Assembly (NCBI RefSeq): GCF_965363235.1
Contig: NC_134845.1
Span: 23,438,524 to 23,502,523, forward strand
Reading direction: 5' to 3'
DNA from: Mytilus galloprovincialis
Taxonomy: Eukaryota; Mollusca; Bivalvia; Mytilida; Mytilidae
DNA: 64,000 nucleotides
Shown in pieces: positions 60,990 through 64,000 of this stretch. The notes below the pieces were generated by a model that made no database searches, was not told where the DNA came from, and saw nothing but the letters and a program-made list of their open reading frames with translations. Position 1 is the first letter of the stretch, and each line of letters starts with the position of its first letter. The position numbers and the translations under genes were made by a program.

Positions 60990-62607
60990 TCATTGCATTC
61001 CAATCCAACTTGACGGAAAGTAATCTTTCATATCGTTACTGAAATCTCTGCTAAGATACGAGTTTGGTTGTACTACATCACTGTAATAAATAGTCATTCC
61101 TTGATTTAACCAAGCCGACCACCATCCAAATGAACCAACAGTAATAATAGTATGATTACATTTTGACAAAGCACACATGTCAACATCAGGTTCATTAGCA
61201 TCTACGTTTATGACGTCACTTCCGTTCATGTGGTATTTTCTCCATTTTAAATCTACTCTGTTCGGTGCCGTAAAAATAAGAAATAAGCAATTTTTGAATT
61301 TCGAACGGAAAACCTTAAATGCTTTATACAAATACGACTTAGTAGCCACTTTATAACCAAATGCAACTTTTCCAGGTTTAAGATAATCTCCTCGGCGAAT
61401 ATGTACCCCTACGATTTGTAAATTATTTGATATATTGCTGTGTTGGATATATTCCCTAGTATAGTTATTGATAATAGCTTGAGCTTTATCCTGCACTTCT
61501 TGTTTAAAAACAAATTGCCTTCTTATTTCCTTTTCGACATCTTTGAAATACTTCCAAGATTGTAGATATGCTTTTAATGTTGTATTTTTCTTGTTATCAA
61601 ACTGCATGGTATCAATGTCATATGCGCAGGCTCTTCTTTCATAGACTAACCTTGAACTGTTACAAAAGTCAAAAGCTGAGTCAATAGCTAAAGCATTTAA
61701 ATTTGGAAATACTGTCCGGATTAGATCATAAGTGTCTACAACCAATACCATACCCTTGCTCTTTGCAATGCCGTATACTGATGCATATATGAACATTAAA
61801 TTACCAAGACGTCCTCTAAAGTATGGACATATGTAACCAGGTGGTTCATAAAACAGGTAATGGTGTGTGACCATCAGCACAGAAAAAAATACTGCACAGG
61901 ATACAACTGAAATTAAGTTATAACTTCTATAATTATATTATATTATATTACAGCAAATTTCAAAGCTCATAGAGTTATGCCACGATGGTAAGAGAAGGGT
62001 TTCTACGCGACATTATGACCATAGTGATTTTTAAAGCAAATCTAAGCAAGTGCTAGGCTTAGCTTTCTGATAATCCTTATAACATAGTCGTCAACCATTT
62101 TACATGAAATTAAAAGGACCGGAATACAGTAATCCACCACTTTTTATATCAAGGTTTTGTCCAGAAATACGCAGAACTGTACAGTTTTAAAAATGCAGTG
62201 ACTAATTGATGAAGTAATGTCATCATTACAACAATGATCAATTAAACGCTTACCAAATACTTTAAAAATCATTTAATAACTATTTTTTTAAATACACAAA
62301 TGTTACTTAACATTTGTTTACCTCAATGATCTATGTTCTGTCATACCCTAAAAAAATAATGCTTGTGTGCATTACATCAAAAAGTTGTTAAGGGATAAGT
62401 ATATTCAAATATCAATTCAGCTGACAATCTAGATACTCAATAAACCTAGGAAAGCATTAAGTACTATGTGTTATGATCTTACTTTCCTAAAGTGTAGACA
62501 TATCCTGGACAATCTTGTATACCCATTATATGATTATTTAAGAAGTTAATTTCATGTATTTTTATATACACACCTTTCCTTTTAGTAGAAAGACAAACCA
62601 ATCGCAT
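60990..62607 (-). CDS. Galactoside alpha-1,2-fucosyltransferase (GT11 family)
   Basis: Two coding exons, 62607-62574 and 61906-60990, join in phase 1 (GGAAAG|GTGTGT ... ATTTCAG|TTG) to 316 residues. The short cytoplasmic head MRLVCLSTKRK is followed by a span at about 12-28 (VVSCAVFFSVLMVTHH). This is the type II topology of Golgi glycosyltransferases. GRLGN is at 43-47, the donor-binding motif HIRRGDY at 180-186 and SFGWWSAWL at 270-278. These are hallmark motifs of GT11 enzymes such as vertebrate FUT1/FUT2, which move fucose from GDP-fucose to the 2-position of galactose. Six N-glycosylation sequons are visible (residues about 94, 119, 159, 169, 239, 262). The length is slightly short of vertebrate FUT2 and the frame is intact. 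The start is chosen because exon 1 supplies the basic head and matching phase. The acceptor specificity cannot be read from sequence. Confidence 0.92.
61907..62573 (-). other. Intron of the fucosyltransferase gene
   Basis: 667-base intron with GTGTGT donor and TTTCAG acceptor; AT-rich, no other feature seen. Confidence 0.75.
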
Positions 62608-62726
62608 TGTTCACTGTAATCTACAAAAATACAAACGAAATATTATAAGCTGAACGTGTGAAGGTATTACCTTGGCAATTCCTTGTCTCATTTTGTTGTC
62701 ACAGTTTGGTGAAAACATTCTACCTC

Positions 62727-62910
62727 AGGTATAAACTACCTTAGCTGTATTTGGCAAAAGTTTTAGGAATTTTGGTCCTGAATGCTCTTCAATTTCGTAC
62801 TTTATTTGACCTATTTGACTTTTTGGATTCAAGCGTGACTGATGAGTCTTTTGTAGACGAAACGCGCGTCTGGCGTATATACTAAATTTAGTCCTGGTAT
62901 CTATGATGAG
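62727..62910 (+). repeat. GACGAAACGCG repeat, 3' half
   Basis: Runs from 'ctacctcaggtataaactac' through 'ttcaatttcgtactttattt' to 'gtagacgaaacgcgcgtctg' and 'tttagtcctggtatctatga'. Close to consensus. It lies about 120 bases upstream of the fucosyltransferase start codon, so it may sit in or near its promoter. Confidence 0.85.
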
Positions 62911-64000
62911 TTTATTTAGTTAAATACATGAATTTCGAAGTAAACACAAATACTCATAATAGAAGTTCGGCACAATACCACCATTATCAATAGATATACT
63001 CCATATATAATTAGTATACACATATCTGTAGTGACGTTTTATATTTCTATAAACGTTTTCCATGTGTAACTGGTAAATAATTTAGTCAAGGATTTCGTAA
63101 CCATGAATAACCTAATTTTTGCCTCTTGTCGAAAGTTGCCCAAGTGTCAACTTTTCCTAGCCTACATTTGCTATATAGAAAGAAGCCCAATACAGAAGTA
63201 CACTTATCAAAAGATATACTTTGTCACAGATGAACACCGATTTCATGTGGATGTTATTTTTGTTCCTACCGACGGTGATCATATTTTCTAATTTATTCGC
63301 TATGCAAGTGTCTGTTGTGAAATATTTAACATCAAATAAATGATGCATATACATTGTTTATTTATTGTTGATGCATTTATCAGTAGCTAGTTATTCGGGA
63401 ATTTCGTAAACATATATTATTGAAGAGCCTGTAATTTCTGTGGCTGTCGCAGAAAGCGGTCTGTTAAAATATTTGGTATTTTTTTTTTCTTTTTTGATTT
63501 GTGATAAACTGGCCGTTGGTTTGTTTTCGTTTTAATTGTTTTGTTATAAGTCTTGTCGGGGCAATTCATAACTGACTATACTATATGTCTTTAATACTGC
63601 TAAAGTTGCTTTAAACGCAATCTGTATAATGTTGAACAGATGTCTCATTTGCAATTTTAAGAAATCTCTATTTGCAATTTTAAGAAATCTCTATTTTGTA
63701 TTAATAAAGTATGACAAAAAAACAAGGACACATGGACAATATTTGAAAGATGCTTGTTCAAAGTAATTTTATTAGTGTTATCAAGATAATCATACTTGAT
63801 CATAGTATAAATGCCCTAATTTCATAGAAAATGTTTGCAAAGTCGGATATGTAAAGTTATAACAACCCTCGATTAATGCTTAAATCTGTAAAATAGCATC
63901 TTACTTTTATTAAAATAAATTAAAAAAAAGCATATCATTATTCTGGTAAGCAAAACGCAAAATTTAAAATAATAATTGCATGAAAAAATGCATATTCCGT
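62911..64000. other. Right end: no gene recognised
   Basis: 63425-63460 ('gagcctgtaatttctgtgg', 'cgcagaaagc') is a fragment of the 51340-type repeat start. 63654-63695 is a perfect two-copy direct repeat of about 23 bases (ATTTGCAATTTTAAGAAATC plus TCT). The opposed frames at 63103-63354 have no support. Confidence 0.5.

Noticed and set aside
1-64000. CRISPR arrays, operons, phage or bacterial islands
   Set aside because: No regularly spaced identical short repeats, no prokaryotic gene packing or ribosome-binding sites; all recognisable genes have introns.

Overview
This window looks like nuclear DNA of a marine bivalve, most likely a mussel (Mytilus or a close relative). It is AT-rich and gene-poor, with short exons, long introns and dense interspersed repeats of types I associate with mussel genomes: the GACGAAACGCGCGTCTGGC family, the 'GTACGGCCTTCAAC' family, GT-AG introns, and Penelope-like and Tx1/L1-like retroelement remnants. 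The species call rests on remembered repeat types, not on a search.

Left third (1-30.7 kb). The main content is a minus-strand tandem array of paralogues for small membrane proteins whose cytoplasmic tails repeat the motif PPAYE. Copy B can be assembled completely by eye: five exons between 30668 and 21075, all intron phases agreeing, 304 residues. It has a signal peptide, a six-cysteine ectodomain with a CC pair, one membrane span, a basic juxtamembrane segment and a repeated PY-motif tail. Copy A (12422 to 6895) is decayed at its 5' half but keeps an open membrane-plus-tail part. A third copy is represented only by its signal-peptide exon (1571-1505) and runs off the left edge. The layout matches the Shisa/WBP1/VOPP1/CYYR1-like class of single-pass adaptors. 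Between A and B, on the plus strand, lies a three-exon RecQ-like DNA helicase gene (16940-19896) broken by an in-frame stop and by a frameshift at motif VI.

Middle (30-50 kb). Penelope-like reverse-transcriptase remnants, two fold-back elements and a 429-bp MITE with perfect terminal repeats surround minus-strand exons. These are the last three exons of an unidentified gene (38648 to 34477), a separate terminal exon with its own poly(A) signal (39039-38803), and an EF-hand gene (49619 to 44879). One EF-hand exon is split by a 3.5-kb 5'-truncated Tx1/L1-like LINE (49254-45789).

Right third (50-64 kb). A MITE contains an inserted element with six ~148-bp units, each carrying a TGACCT-type half-site. 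Two small candidate start exons (54443-54152) follow. A 1215-bp hAT-like element sits with an 8-bp target duplication inside a copy of the abundant mussel repeat. The best-preserved gene is a two-exon, 316-residue GT11 family alpha-1,2-fucosyltransferase (62607 to 60990, minus strand).

No rRNA, tRNA, CRISPR array or prokaryotic-type operon was seen. The genes do not form a pathway; the one cluster is the PY-tail membrane protein array. Exon boundaries were read by eye from splice consensus and phase, without transcript or homology support.
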